A stretch of 64,000 nucleotides of DNA from Collybia mongolica (lineage: Eukaryota; Basidiomycota; Agaricomycetes; Agaricales; Clitocybaceae): NCBI GenBank assembly GCA_013420905.1, contig JAAXNY010000005.1:3844001-3908000 (forward strand). Direction: 5' to 3'. How positions within the stretch are numbered: the first letter of the stretch is position 1; every line of letters begins with the position of its first letter. Shown one piece after another: positions 51,580 through 62,418 of this stretch. The translations under genes were made by a program, and so were the position numbers. The notes beneath the pieces were generated by a model. That model was not told the origin of the DNA. It searched no databases and was given only the letters and a program-made list of their open reading frames with translations.

Positions 51580-51584
51580 ACTCT

Positions 51585-52517
51585 TCACCATCAACAAGTT
51601 CAGGTTCTGGGACACTTGTTGGGTGCTAACCTAGGTTTGGGTTGCAAGGTGTGGGAAGTAAGTTGACAACATGGAAGACTGGGTGGATGTATGATATTGA
51701 GGTAGGAGTTTGAGGTAGTATGTATGTGTGTCAATGCATGTTTCAACCTTGTAGGGTCCAAGGTACCAATGTGTGAACTTTGTCAATGATTGCATTGTGT
51801 TGATGTCACACACGTTTAAGAACATCATGTCTCTGACCTTGTAATTAGGTGTTGGCCTTTGTTGCCAATTGTAGTACAATACCATGTCACCCTTTGCCTT
51901 TGCAAGCACAGCCTTTGCATCCTCTAGGGTGGACTTCATCCAATCATGAAACTTGTTGACCATTTTTAAATGTAATGGTGTAGCCTGCAGCCCAAAGCTC
52001 ATGTGCAGATGTTATCTGGTGTCCAGGAGGAAAGGCAAGTGCTGTGTGGACATGTGGATATGATTATTGTACTGGAACTTGGTGAGGGGAGTAGCTTGGT
52101 CCAGTTGTCTTGTTGCTCACTCAAACACACAGAGGTATTGTTCCAGTTCTTGGTTGATGCACTCCATTTGTCCATCAGTCTGTGGGTGGTAAGCAGTGGG
52201 TGCTGATAACTTAATACCAAGCAACCACTACAGTTTGAATGTGAACTCTACAACAAACTGTGAACCCTGATCAGAAACCATTGCCCCTGGGAGGCTGTGG
52301 TGCTTCCAGATGTTCTAGAAGTAAAGGCATGCAGCACCAAGCATGTGACCATGGTGTGTGTTTCAATGAAGTGTGCATGCTTTCCAACCAAGTCCACACC
52401 TACCATTATCACATTGTATCCCTGCAACTCTGGTAGTTCCATGATGAAGTCCACACTTGTGATGTCCCATCAGCCTTTCAGTATCAGGAGTGGTTTGAGT
52501 TCACCAATCAGCAGTTG
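51585..52517 (-). mobile_element. Old Gypsy element A: integrase part (right of the young insertion)
   Basis: The minus strand reads integrase fragments in several frames: QLLIGELKPLLILKG, TSVDFIMELPELQGYNVIMV, a DGQTE-region remnant, then FHDWMKSTLEDAKAVLAKAK, WYLGPYKVETCIDTHTYYL and finally VPEPELVDGEE at the young element's border. Joining this border to 45292 through one ACTCT restores a continuous frame DGEECYEVGKILD, proving that both parts are one interrupted element. It has many stops and is almost devoid of CpG. It begins abruptly at the LTR of element B. Confidence 0.85.
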
Positions 52518-52917
52518 TGTCAGGGTGACCCTAAGTCAGAGTGCACATGATCACAAGTTAGCTGACTTCCAGCTGGTAGGGGAAATCCTAAGAGATCAAT
52601 CTGAGGATTCCCTGCCAAGGTATGACCACAATATACCTAGTTTATACAATGCCAGTATATACTTCTATTGTTGCCATGTCCTTCAGGGTTGCACAATAGG
52701 GTTGCTAGTATGATAGATATATTTGCATGGTGGGCCTGCATGATTCTGACAAGTGGTGCACATATTGGCACAACAGTTGGGTTTATGATCTGTGATGTGT
52801 GATATGGCCTACAACCTGCAACTCCAATTTGTGGTCTATGACTTTGACTTGTGACTACAATCTCTGATCTGCAATTGCAATGTTGTATGATGCCAGTGAA
52901 CAAGTGATCCCCTTACA
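52518..52917 (-). repeat. 3' LTR of old Gypsy element B
   Basis: On the minus strand this starts TGTAAGGGGATCACTTG right after a polypurine run (AGGGGGGTAT) and ends ...CACCCTGACA, about 400 bp. The start and the segment CTCTTAGGATTTCCCCTACCAG resemble the young LTR. Immediately past its end the integrase of element A resumes, so B's LTR sits inside A. Confidence 0.75.
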
Positions 52918-53555
52918 ATACCCCCCCTCTAGGCCAAGCATCCTTGTAAATGGGTTGGAAGGGTATATGGCTAAAGTGAACATGGTTGACAGGTTGTGGG
53001 ACCCCTGGGTTCTCTTGGTGAAAGTGTGCAACAAGGTCATCACATCATAGATTGTTGGCAGCCTCCCAGGAGTTGTGTTCATACCCATAGTCCTTCCAGG
53101 TGACAGGGTACTGCAACTTGCTCTGGAAGAAGCAACTATCCATAATTTCTTCAACTTCATATTCTTCTTCACCACCAATCATGGTTGGTTTAGGCACCAC
53201 AGTAGGTCATCAGCCAGGGATTGGGTCATGTGGGGCAGGCATTAACTTGATGACATGAAAGACTGGGTGTATGTGTGACATTCCAACTGGGAGTTTGAGG
53301 CAATAGGCATGTGTCCTGATGCATGCAGTGATTTTGTATGGGCCTAGATATTGATGTGCAAGCTCATGTGTGGGCCGTGTTGTTGCAATGTCATGCAAGT
53401 CAAGGTTGCTGATTTCATACTCAGGTGTAGGACAATGATGATCATCCTTTGCCTTTGCCAGTGTTGTCTTCATGCAGTTGTGGAACTTGTTGACAGTTTC
53501 AATGAGTGAGGGAGTGGCATGTGGTTCAAAACCCATGCATAAAGCTGACAATGTA
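52918..53555 (-). mobile_element. Old Gypsy element B: integrase C-terminus and chromodomain remnant
   Basis: The minus strand reads LCMGFEPHATPSLIETVNKFHN, AHQYLGPYKITACIRTHAY, HIHPVFHVIKLMPAPHDP and, in other frames, a chromodomain remnant (EEIMDSCFF, SKLQYPVTWKDYG) before the LTR at 52917. The element is truncated at about 53555, where base composition changes sharply from CpG-poor to CpG-containing sequence. The rest of pol and the 5' LTR are absent. Confidence 0.75.
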
Positions 53556-53716
53556 GCGCCTAACAGCGAGCTCAAGTGGCGGGTGCGCATTGCGGAGACA
53601 CTAGTAAAATTTCATATCACGTAATAATCCCACGGCGATACATCATAGGCCCACTGTAATGACAGCCGTTTATATATCAAGCTTCGTCTGTTAGTACAGT
53701 GCACTAATATATAAAA

Positions 53717-54090
53717 ATGGCATCTACGCCTAATAGACGCAAACTCCGCGCAGAGAAATTCGGCACCTTCAGAACAAGAGGAATCTTACAAATCGTTGAT
53801 TTTTTTGTTGAAGCAGCGCGAAACAACCCAAATATTGTCAACATGATTCTCGAAGTCAATATCCTTGTTCTCTTTATTCCATTACTCGAACAAAAGCTTA
53901 CGTGCTAGCAATTGCGACCCATGATGGGAAAATGCCCAAGACCTATGAAGAGTCCGACCTCGAAATGCTGACTTCACCCAGTAAACCTAGCCCTCGTGGA
54001 GCATCTACCCGACACTAGGGAGGATGCTGACTCAGATTCAATTCGGCGGGCTGTTCTAACTCGCGCATTTGAAATCTTTTGGAGTTAATT
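53717..54090 (+). pseudogene. PGPG-family C-terminal fragment (copy c)
   Basis: GTFRTRGILQIVDFFVEAARNN followed by ILEVNILVLFIPLLEQKL aligns with the last exon of gene b (GTRGILKIIDFLVGAARNN, ILEANILGLLGPVLEQEL). After a stop at 53906 the tail similarity continues in other frames (LPDTREDADSDSIRRAVLTRAFE against PDAREDADLGSLRWAVLSHAFK). It begins abruptly after the Gypsy nest and lacks all upstream exons. Confidence 0.8.
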
Positions 54091-54745
54091 GGGGGGCAGT
54101 AGTGGGTCGTTCTACGTACTCTACCAGATAAGGGTAATACATCCTTATGACGAGCCGACTCCAGATAAATGTAGACGTAGTCGAGTCTCTGAAGGCTTGA
54201 ATTCAATGCAGGATCGGATAGTTTCATGAAGTTTCCTGAAAGTGGGGGGCTTTGTCGTGAGTCGAAATGTCCGCTCCAGTCCAGCCTACTGCCGTGCTTC
54301 GATTCCTGCCTATATGCACCTCATCCTCACAAACTTTGCCCAACCGTAAACATCAGAGATATTTGTGCTGAGCCCTGAAGCTGATCCCTCAGACCATCTT
54401 CACAAGTTGTGATGCCCATCTACTCTAAGTCAGTGGCAGTAAGATTCCCGCAAGATTACAATAAATTCGTAGCACATTTGATGAATAGGTACTTACAATA
54501 TATATGTCACTGGGCCGCGTTTCCAAAAATGTTTGCGTTGACTTCGGATTTGACCAATTATCCTTCTAGTCATTCCACGGCAACCTGTCCCCGAAAAGAT
54601 TGTTATGTGCTTATGCATCTACTAGGCCTTACGTATACCTTCCATAAGGTCCTATGGCCATCAGCATATAAATACTTGCATCGGAGAAAACGTTGGATAG
54701 GAAATCCTTCCGGTAATCGCCTCCTTTTGCTTGGATTTTTTCAAT
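54091..54745. other. Intergenic, no supported gene
   Basis: No motif-bearing frames are visible. A TATAAATA near 54666, about 80 bp before the ATG at 54746, may be part of the promoter of the secreted protein. Confidence 0.45.
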
Positions 54746-55478
54746 ATGCTCTTCACCAGTGTCGCTCTCGCTCTCACATGCCTTGCTGCGCCTGCCCTAG
54801 GCTTTCCGACTGTCCTTTCTCCTCGCGCCCAAATCGCATGCACCTTGAAAGTGACTGGAGTCCTTCAGCTTCGCATGCCCGACAACCCAAACATTTCAGC
54901 CACCGGCGCTTCTTTCATTGGGCCTCAGTACACCGTCAATGGTGTCGAAGCACAGCTACTCAAAATTTTTGCGCCCGATAATGCTGATTTCGAGTTCCAT
55001 ATGTGCAACTCCACTTTTATGGGGTACACACAGAGACCGTCCGAGTTTGGAACGACGTTCTTATATGGCCAGTTAAAGGACAAAGAGAGTGGACTATGTG
55101 TAACTGGTTCTCACCTGGGAGGTACGTCGGTTCTTGCTGTTGTGCCAAGTATTGTTGATGGACTCTCCGCGTACAGACTACGTGACGACGTCGTTCTCGG
55201 CTCAGCCCTGTTCAGTCCGCGACAATAGCTCCCAGCTCCGCCAGTTCTTCCGCCTCCTCGCCGCACCTACTCAATTAGGATCTAACACCCCAGACCAGAA
55301 TCCACAGCTCATGTTCCTAGGGGTGCCGCAATCCGATAATGAGTCCGGTGCTGACCGTTATTCATTTTCTTATTCTTCGAATAATAATGCGCCCGGCGAT
55401 TCGTACCCGAAGGTTGTGGCGAAGAACCCACGTACGGAGAATTCATATCTCGGGTTCTACGCGCCGCAGTATCTTTGA
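54746..55478 (+). CDS. Secreted protein of unknown function
   Basis: Exons 54746-55121 and 55177-55478 give 225 residues. I chose the ATG at 54746 because MLFTSVALALTCLAAPALGF is a clean signal peptide; an earlier in-frame start would add charged residues before it. The mature part is Thr/Ser/Asn-rich with four Cys (IACTLKV, HMCNSTF, GLCVTG, QPCSVRD) that could pair. The segments LYGQLKDKESGLCVT and SSQLRQFFRLLA hint at a ricin-B-like beta-trefoil repeat, but I cannot confirm this. Extracellular location is well supported, function is not. Confidence 0.75.
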
Positions 55479-56011
55479 TTGTTGCGTCCGTCCATAGTAG
55501 TTTCCTTTAGGGGATGATAGGTTCTAAATATATTTGGCGGTCAGGGAAATCGTGTCTTTCGTTGCCATACTCCGTGATTTGTGAGCAAGATCCCTGCTCC
55601 TTGAGATCTATAGAGATTTCGTCGACTGGATAAAATGAAAGTAAGTACGGCGAAAACAGGTCGGGAACAAGCTTCACGTCAATGCATGCTAGATTGTCAC
55701 TCCCTTGAATTTTCTTTTTGGTGGATGTGTAGGACCTGCTAATTTACACCTGTTTGGCAACTTAGATTCGTCCAAGAGTTTTTGAAGTGATATGTATGGA
55801 GTAGGCATGTTCAAAATTTTCTTACTTTTCCTGATGACGCGACATCCAGACGAATAAGTATCACGACGGCGTGCAAAAACGAATTGAGGAGAAGGAAAAA
55901 ACGATTCATCGCGGAGTCGGAAGATAATAACGAAGCGATTTACCACTGTTTGGCAAAGGCATCCACCATTAGCGCAAGTGCGAAATTCCATTCGCGACCA
56001 CGGCGAGCAAA

Positions 56012-57403
56012 ATGTCAAAACGAGGACCTTCCCCCCCATTCGAGGGTACACTCATCAAAAGGGCAAAAGCAACGCCACCCCCTTCAAATCAAATTGCCAT
56101 ATCTTCCTCGAATGATGAACGAAACAAGGGGTTGATTCGAACCGTTCAACGGACGAGTGGTCTTGAAGCACCTATCGTGAGCTTGGCTGGGGCCCATTCG
56201 GTACGTTGAGGGATGCGTTTTTTCACCGCCTATGTTATTTCTAATGGACCTGTAACTAGGGTGAAATTCTGAGCTGTAGATTTGACCCTACAGGTCAAAA
56301 CGTTGCTGCATGTTCAGCCGATCGAAGCATTTGTATGTTGGTTTTCTATATGGCCGCGGTCAACTTGATGACCATCCATTTCATCAGCATTATGGCGAAC
56401 GTACCCACCGAACACAAACTATGGCTTGATCTCCAGTCTCACAAAAGCGCCTATCCTTGACCTTCAATGGTCTCTATGTTCTCCCACCATCTACACGGTC
56501 TCGGCGGACCACTTGCTATGTACAGTCGATGTGACAACGGGACAACGGGTCCGAAAAATTAAGGCGCATAGAGAAATAATCAACACAGTGGACCGGACAA
56601 TGGCCGGTGGCGCTGGGGTAGAACTCATTGCGACGGGTTCAGATGATGGGACGGTCAGAATTTGGGAAGGGGGCGAGGATGCTAGGAAGCATGCGGTCGC
56701 GACTTTCGAGATAGGATGCCCCGTGACGTCGGTGTGCTGGAGTGTGGATGGCGCAAATGTGTATATCGGCGCGCTGGACAACGAGATCCACGTTCGTCTC
56801 TCCCTTGCGCGTATTCTGGTCATTTTAGGTGCCTAACGTACATACAACAGGTTTACGATTTGCGCAAGAACGAACAAGTTTATTCGCTGACGGGCCATAC
56901 AGATACGCCAACGTCACTTTCTCTATCACCAAACGGCTCTTACCTCCTTTCTCCGTCTTTTTCATCCCACACGCTGATTCACGATGTCCGACCCTTCTCT
57001 CCCTCGCCAACGCGGGTACACCGAGTTTTGCAAGGTTCTCCTGCAGGGTTCGAGAACACCCTACTCAAGGGCGCATGGAGTAAGGATGACGGTGGGCAGC
57101 GTGTTGCTGTCGGTGGAGCCGACAGAATGGTTTGTGTGTGGGAAGTTGATAGCGGGAAAATACTGTACAAGGTGTGTCTGGAAATTCTATCGAGAAACGC
57201 GTATTGACATCCTCGCCCACCAGCTCCCCGGCCATAAAGGAACGGTAACCGCTGTGGATTTCCATCCAAAAGAACCCATTCGTGCGTATTTTGTTTGGAT
57301 TCCTAACACTGTCGGCGCTCATGCGGCGTACAAATTAGTCTTGACGGCCAGTAAAGACGGTACTATGATCTTGGGCGAGCTAGAACCCGGAGTGGCTATA
57401 TAG
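56012..57403 (+). CDS. SNRNP40: U5 snRNP 40-kDa WD40 protein (SNRNP40/Spf38)
   Basis: Exons 56012-56200, 56260-56332, 56388-56791, 56851-57171, 57224-57281 and 57339-57403 join to 369 residues. The N-terminus (MSKRGPSPPFEGTLIKRAKA) precedes seven WD40-type blades. Typical segments are GEILSCRFDPTGQNVAACSADRSI, ILDLQWS, LIATGSDDGTVRIWEGGE, VYDLRKNEQVYSLTGH, DRMVCVWEVDSGKILYKLPGH and LTASKDGTMILGELEPGVAI. Arg/Lys-rich starts of the type KR...IV-L-GH and the AWSKD(DG)-VA-G-ADR pattern are specific to the U5 40K group, a Prp8-binding scaffold of the spliceosome. It sits as a lone housekeeping gene among PGPG fragments. Confidence 0.9.
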
Positions 57404-57639
57404 AGTCCACACTATTTCACCCTTTGTCACCATAATTGCTAGCGCTACATTTCCAGACCATATACAAGGCCATCTCCACATAGGCCGCAGATAACGTTCA
57501 GCAAACGCATAACAATCGGAGTTATTTTGTGGGGGAGTTCGGTAGGAATATGCCGCCATTGAACAGGTGGTCATCACAAGAGACAATAAATTGAATATTC
57601 AGCTTCAGTCATGTGTGATTGGAAAGGTGAGGTGCATAT

Positions 57640-58054
57640 TTGCACTAGAATTATGTGCAAGGCACGGGCCCGGACTGCATCTGGGTATAGATAACGCTTG
57701 CAATGCCGAGTTAGGGTCTAGAAAATGAAAGGCCTAAATGATAGCAAACCTCGAGAGTTCCAAAACATCTTTATACATTTGTCCTATTCCTTTGATATTA
57801 TCCCCGTCCCTGTGAGGAAATTTAGAAGAAAGGGCTCGAAGTCTTGTTCTTATAACCAGGTTTTCCGCCATACGTAGTGTAGCCTTTCCGAGTGCAAGGA
57901 CGGCCCTGCCAGAGAGTGCTCCCGGACCTGGGATTGTATGTGATGTTGAAAAGGAGTAGTCTGTCGTTGACAGTGTGTCGACTATAGATGTCACCGTAAT
58001 ATTATCCGTGAGTTTGTTCGATGAATATGCGAATAATTCGTCTGCGTTGTGCAT
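57640..58054 (-). pseudogene. PGPG-family N-terminal fragment (copy d)
   Basis: Exon 1 (58054-57750) is open and close to gene b's: HNADELFAYSSNKLTDNITV, HTIPGPGALSGRAVLALGKA and RMAENLVIRTRLRALSSKFP. The exon-1 donor is intact, and part of exon 2 (RYLYPDAVRARALHIILVQI) follows. Family similarity stops near 57645, after which unrelated sequence follows. The rest of the gene is missing. Copy c, 4 kb away, holds only the C-terminus, so the two may be the ends of one split or rearranged copy. Confidence 0.8.
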
Positions 58055-59119
58055 CTGGTTAGTTGACGTAGAATTGTCGACGAAGCAATCTTGGGGTGTG
58101 GAACGCTTCTTTGAATACAAGATAAATCTCCCACGAAGACGTAGGTATAGGACGATCATCACCCATATGGCTACGGAGTGCAAGAGGCATTCCCGATTTG
58201 GAGGCGGTGATTCCCAAGCAGCAACGGATCCATGCTGCCAGATCAAAGCAGCTAGTCAGTTCAGCTGCATTTCAGTGGACTTTGTGAATATTCGAGCAAG
58301 ATTCGAGAATACATAAGTATCTACTTACGTGCACAATGAAATGGGTTAGGGCTATTCATTTTGTCAATTTGTTTTAAGTATTTGATCTGGTTTCATAGTG
58401 ATGGATGAGTAGTGAGGATATTGGATACAGGTATTATTACACAATTGCAAGCCCCATTTTACACTTCTGGTTCATTGGCACTTCTTGAGATGGCATGAAT
58501 TGTGATTTTATCTCGAGAATGGTTGATATGACATGGTGCAAACAAAAGAAGAAATGTGCTGACTTATTATGTATAGTATCAATCTGCCATGATGAAAATG
58601 GAGTGTCGGGGTAGGTGCGTCTTGGCAAGTCAAAAACGGCACATCTAGAGATATTAGGCACAACAAGACTGACTCAGTCGTTGGTTGCACCAAGTTGTTG
58701 CCGCTCTGATGCCGTGCTTCCTGTGCCACGCAGGGCTCAAATGCGAACCGGGATGTCCGACGCGATTGACTTGGCCCTTTTATCGCGCCCATACAACGAC
58801 GAATAAAGCCTAGGGCCAGTGTAGGTTACTTGGGTGGTAGGGTTTGATATCTGACCACACACGGTGGCGCAAAGAGAAACCTCAACCGAAATCGTGAGAT
58901 GGAAAACTTCGGCATCGCCACCATCCCTATACACCAATTGATAGAGGAAGTGTCTCACTGAAACAGCTGCGAATTGTCCCATATTGATGAAGGATCTGGC
59001 AGGCAAACGATTAATATTCCCGATTTCCATGATTAAGATCATATTCTACGTCGCGTCGGGCCAAGTAAACGCGAACATCAAAGGTCCCAGGCCCACGACA
59101 ATTATAAAAAGCCCCAGTA
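58055..59119. other. Intergenic, no supported gene
   Basis: Upstream sequence of copy d and 3' flank of the thioesterase. Short frames such as 58792-58508 (minus) carry no recognisable motif. Confidence 0.45.
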
Positions 59120-59896
59120 TCACAGGTTGGCTTTGGGGTATGACGGTTGCATTTTGATATGCACACCAGATGATACCAGACGATGGTGAGTTATATTCCA
59201 GATCTGAACAGGGCTAATTGATAATGTACTTAACAACAAACAGTGGATTGAGTCTCACCTCAGTTCTTGCAGAATGGGCTCGTGCGCCGAGTGTCATCGT
59301 CGTGTTCACTAGACGTATTCGGTCACCCCTATGTGAGGGTGAGTGAGGCTCTGAGCAGCAAATTTCCACAGCACTATTATACTCACAACGTAGCTGGGGA
59401 GTGATAAACGACGTTTAAAGACTGGGATACGCTGGAATAAGTGTCGCCTGTGTTCGTCATGCTTAACGCTGTTAACGCCAGTGATGAACAGCTGGGCAAA
59501 AAATTGGATTAAGCTCCACACGACTGGACGTTGGATAAACGGATAATTACATATCAATTAAAAACGCAGAGCATCCTCCATGGATATTCCCTCCACCATT
59601 GACCATATCTAAACGTGAATTGATTATGACCAAATATCATAAAGGAATCTCCGAAACGCACCTTCTTCAACTGTAACTTCACAGACCACTCTTCCTTCAA
59701 GCTTCTCGGGCTCTTCTGCCTTGCGATGGACAGAAATTTCGGTCACGACTAGGCGTTCAGTGATCGACTGTCCAAAAATCAGGCCATGTGGACCCGAAGG
59801 GAGATTTATGAAGAATGCGCTAGGCTTTCCGAGCAGGCGCTTGATCTCGTCCGAAGCGTTGCCAGCAATATGGGCGATGTCGTCCTCTTCGGTCAT
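59120..59896 (-). CDS. Hotdog-fold acyl-CoA thioesterase
   Basis: Five exons (59896-59662, 59608-59551, 59491-59387, 59328-59259, 59203-59120) join to 183 residues. They are too short to show up as one frame. The sequence runs HIAGNASDEIKRLLGK, KLEGRVVCEVTVEEDMVNGG, then GNIHGGCSAFLIDICSSLAL, SVSQSLNVVYHSPATLGDRI, LVNTTMTLGARAHSARTEIW and THHRLVSSGVHIKMQPSYP. The N-G-x-x-x-HGG...LID motif (N82, H88GG, D97) is the catalytic signature of the PaaI/THEM2-type 4HBT family, which hydrolyses acyl-CoA thioesters. All splice joins keep frame. A dead copy of exons 1-2 lies at 40.4 kb, near PGPG gene b. Confidence 0.88.
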
Positions 59897-60299
59897 GGTA
59901 GCGCAGGAGTGGCAAGCTTAAACAACCTGAAGGACATGAGGAATATAATCGAGTCCGAGTTACTTGGCACGGTGATAGAGGAAGCCGGTAGCGACCAAAA
60001 TATCAACGAGCGAATTCCGTGGCTGTGTTGATACCCCTTTCTCGCATTGTCATGACCGCCATTTCTTATTTGTACCGTTGTTTTTCAGCTGTTCTCGTCA
60101 AGAGTCGTTTCCAAATAAAACCTGCGATAGCCAGTGCGTGAAAGTGCGAAGGGAGAAGGAACAATGATCATTCCATGATCTGAACTGTCCACTTCATTAT
60201 TTGAACTCCGTATGTCTGGGCGATGCCTGGTCATCTGATTCTCCCTCGAACAGCGCGCACCACCAGCAGAAATATCCTGGGTATCTAGTTTCGGCAGCC

Positions 60300-62198
60300 A
60301 TGATCAATACTGCAGCCCAAACAGTAGGCTCAGGCTGGAGTCAACCTTCAAGGCTAGATAATACCTCCACTTTGTCTTTCCGTACTTTCGCATCATCAAC
60401 TGACAGCACTGGTACCACATCGACTACCTCCACAGTACCTGGTCCTGGGGCAATTTCGGGGAAGGCCATCCTTGCACTTGGAAAAGCTACTCTCCGTGGA
60501 GCTGAATATATAATCATTCGTAGCAGGCTGCAGGTCATCGCCTCAAAACTGCCTTGCGCAGACACAGCCTATATTCCGGGGATAGAAGAAATCTACGATG
60601 ATGTCCTGGAGCTATCGAGGTCCGTTATATCGAGTTCTGCCTGCCCCGTTTGGCTTTACTCACTGTACCAGGCGTGACCTGTACTCAGATACAGTTAGGA
60701 CCAAAGCCATGGCCATCATCCTATCACAGATAGGGAGCCGCCACACTCGACGTCTGGTAAAAAGTTTGACAAAATGGCCTTCTGTGGAATTGGAAGTATT
60801 TTTATCTTATCTAACTACTACACTTGATCCTTTCAAGTGCGTACCCTTTAATATCCTGTTATCTCATTGTCAATGCATATATAGGTTAGTACCTATGGGA
60901 ATATCAGGTCCAGTACAAGCATACCGCGACGCCGTGACTGATGGAGAGAGCCACTCTATGACAGCTTTTGTTGGTTTCCTCCTTGAGTTGGCACAGGGAA
61001 CCAATGTGGACAGGAGTACAATTCTTGAAAGTGGCACCATGGACCTTCTCCTACACATGTATGTTTCCAATTTCTATGACCCGCTGGCCGAGAACGAATA
61101 CGGAGATTTTTATCGAAAATCGACACTCTTTACTGCATGCAGTGACCTGCTACGAGTCATCTCAGCCACAAAACGGGGATTAAGCATCATCCATGAACAT
61201 CCGTTGTACTTGTTGTGGCCAGCACAGCCAGATATTCCTTTTCGAAGTTCTCTTCACAGCCGCTTGTTTCAACGTGCAAAGGCATGGAACTTAGTTCCAC
61301 GTGAAGTTGTACTCTGGCGGATTCGATCCATGCTTCACATAATGTTGGTCTCGACGGCCCCAACCAGCGATGAATCTCTCCTTGAGCTTGCCGCTGATAT
61401 TTTGGAGTTGTCTGGGTAGGTTAAACATATATATATACATAGCGCGTATCACTCAATCCACAGGGATACAGGTCCGAACACCTGGAACCCGATGTTCCAA
61501 TCAAGGCCCTAAGGGCTTTGTCAGCCTTTCTTTTCTACGGAAAAATATCTGGACAAGAGGCCATCCGCCAATACCTAGCTCTGAGTCCTGAGCATCCGAT
61601 TAAAGCTATGACACGGGTAATCATCAGATTGTCACGTCTCATGTACGTATCTGGATAATTTGACACCACACCTATAAGGGTTTTTATGTTAATCATCCTC
61701 TCCAGAACATATGACACCCCAGAGTGGGAAATATTCCGCTTACCATGGAATGAACCTAAATCTTATCTCACACGCCCAGTGAAAGAACCGCGCTTCGAAG
61801 AACAACAAGTTTTGCACATTATCAACGCTTTTATAGACGCGGCCAAGTTCGATCGCAGGTGTTTTGATATCATGGCGGAGGCCAACATCGTCGGTCTCCT
61901 GCGCCCATATCTCGAGCTGCAGCTTCGCAGCTCTTCTCGGATGGCGCAGCATGATCAGGATAGTATCATGTTATATGATCCTTCCGACTTCACATTGCTT
62001 GAGTTAATCCGTGACAATGGCACGAAATCACTCCTCCCCTCTCCTCCTGAATTACCGACATACACAGAAACACTGCAGAGGACGGTAGTACGTCGAGGCT
62101 TGGATGTTTTCCTCCGGCAGATGTATCAGGAAACCTATCAAGATAGGTTGCCTGAGCTTTGGCGTATCAACCAAGATCCCATATCTGGGTCCAAATGA
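60300..62198 (+). CDS. PGPG-family protein e (559 aa, intact reference member)
   Basis: Exons 60300-60619, 60672-60836, 60885-61415, 61472-61642 and 61706-62198 join in one frame with regular GT...AG borders. I do not recognise the family. Order: Ser/Thr-rich N-terminus; TVPGPGAISGKAILALGKAT and EYIIIRSRLQVIASKLP; EEIYDDVLELSR; RRDLYSDTVRTKAMAIILSQIGSRHTRRL to TTLDPFK; the middle block ESGTMDLLLHMYVSNFYDPL to LLELAADILELSG; KALRALSAFLFYGKISGQEA; and TYDTPEWEIFRLPW, IINAFIDAAKFDRRCFDIMA, EANIVGLLRPYLELQL with a basic C-terminus. No signal peptide or transmembrane segment is visible. The likely fold is an alpha-helical solenoid (inference). Confidence 0.75.
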
Positions 62199-62418
62199 TT
62201 CTAATGGACATGAAAGAAAATCAAACCATGGATGTTGGAAACGAACGACTATATGGAGGTATGAGGTTCCATCATGTTGACAAGATATACTACAGATATA
62301 AACGTACAAATGCGAATACGAAACAGCAAAGCGAGAATAAAGCATAGATGGCGTGAACACAAAAGCACTTGAAGATGATTGACGGGGTATTGAGTGAAGC
62401 TCGTAACACACCCAAATT

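Larger units (their letters stand above)
45293..51584 (+). mobile_element. Young Ty3/Gypsy chromovirus with LTRs and 5-bp target duplication
   Basis: This full-length element has two 505-bp LTRs (45298-45802 and 51075-51579) beginning TGTAAG and ending CTTACA. It is flanked by the direct repeat ACTCT (45293-45297 and 51580-51584). Inside, in order, are a putative primer site, gag, pol (protease, RT, RNase H, integrase), a chromodomain frame and a polypurine tract. I count about three differences between the LTRs, so the insertion is recent. It sits in antisense orientation inside an older Gypsy element. Its CpG content is high, in contrast to the flanking old copies. A frame break late in pol may make it non-autonomous. 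Confidence 0.96.

Noticed and set aside
59309..59557. Minus-strand frame with FFAQLFITGVNSVKHDEHRRHLFQ as a separate protein
   Set aside because: It is the wrong frame of thioesterase exon 3. The correct frame reads SVSQSLNVVYHSPATL.
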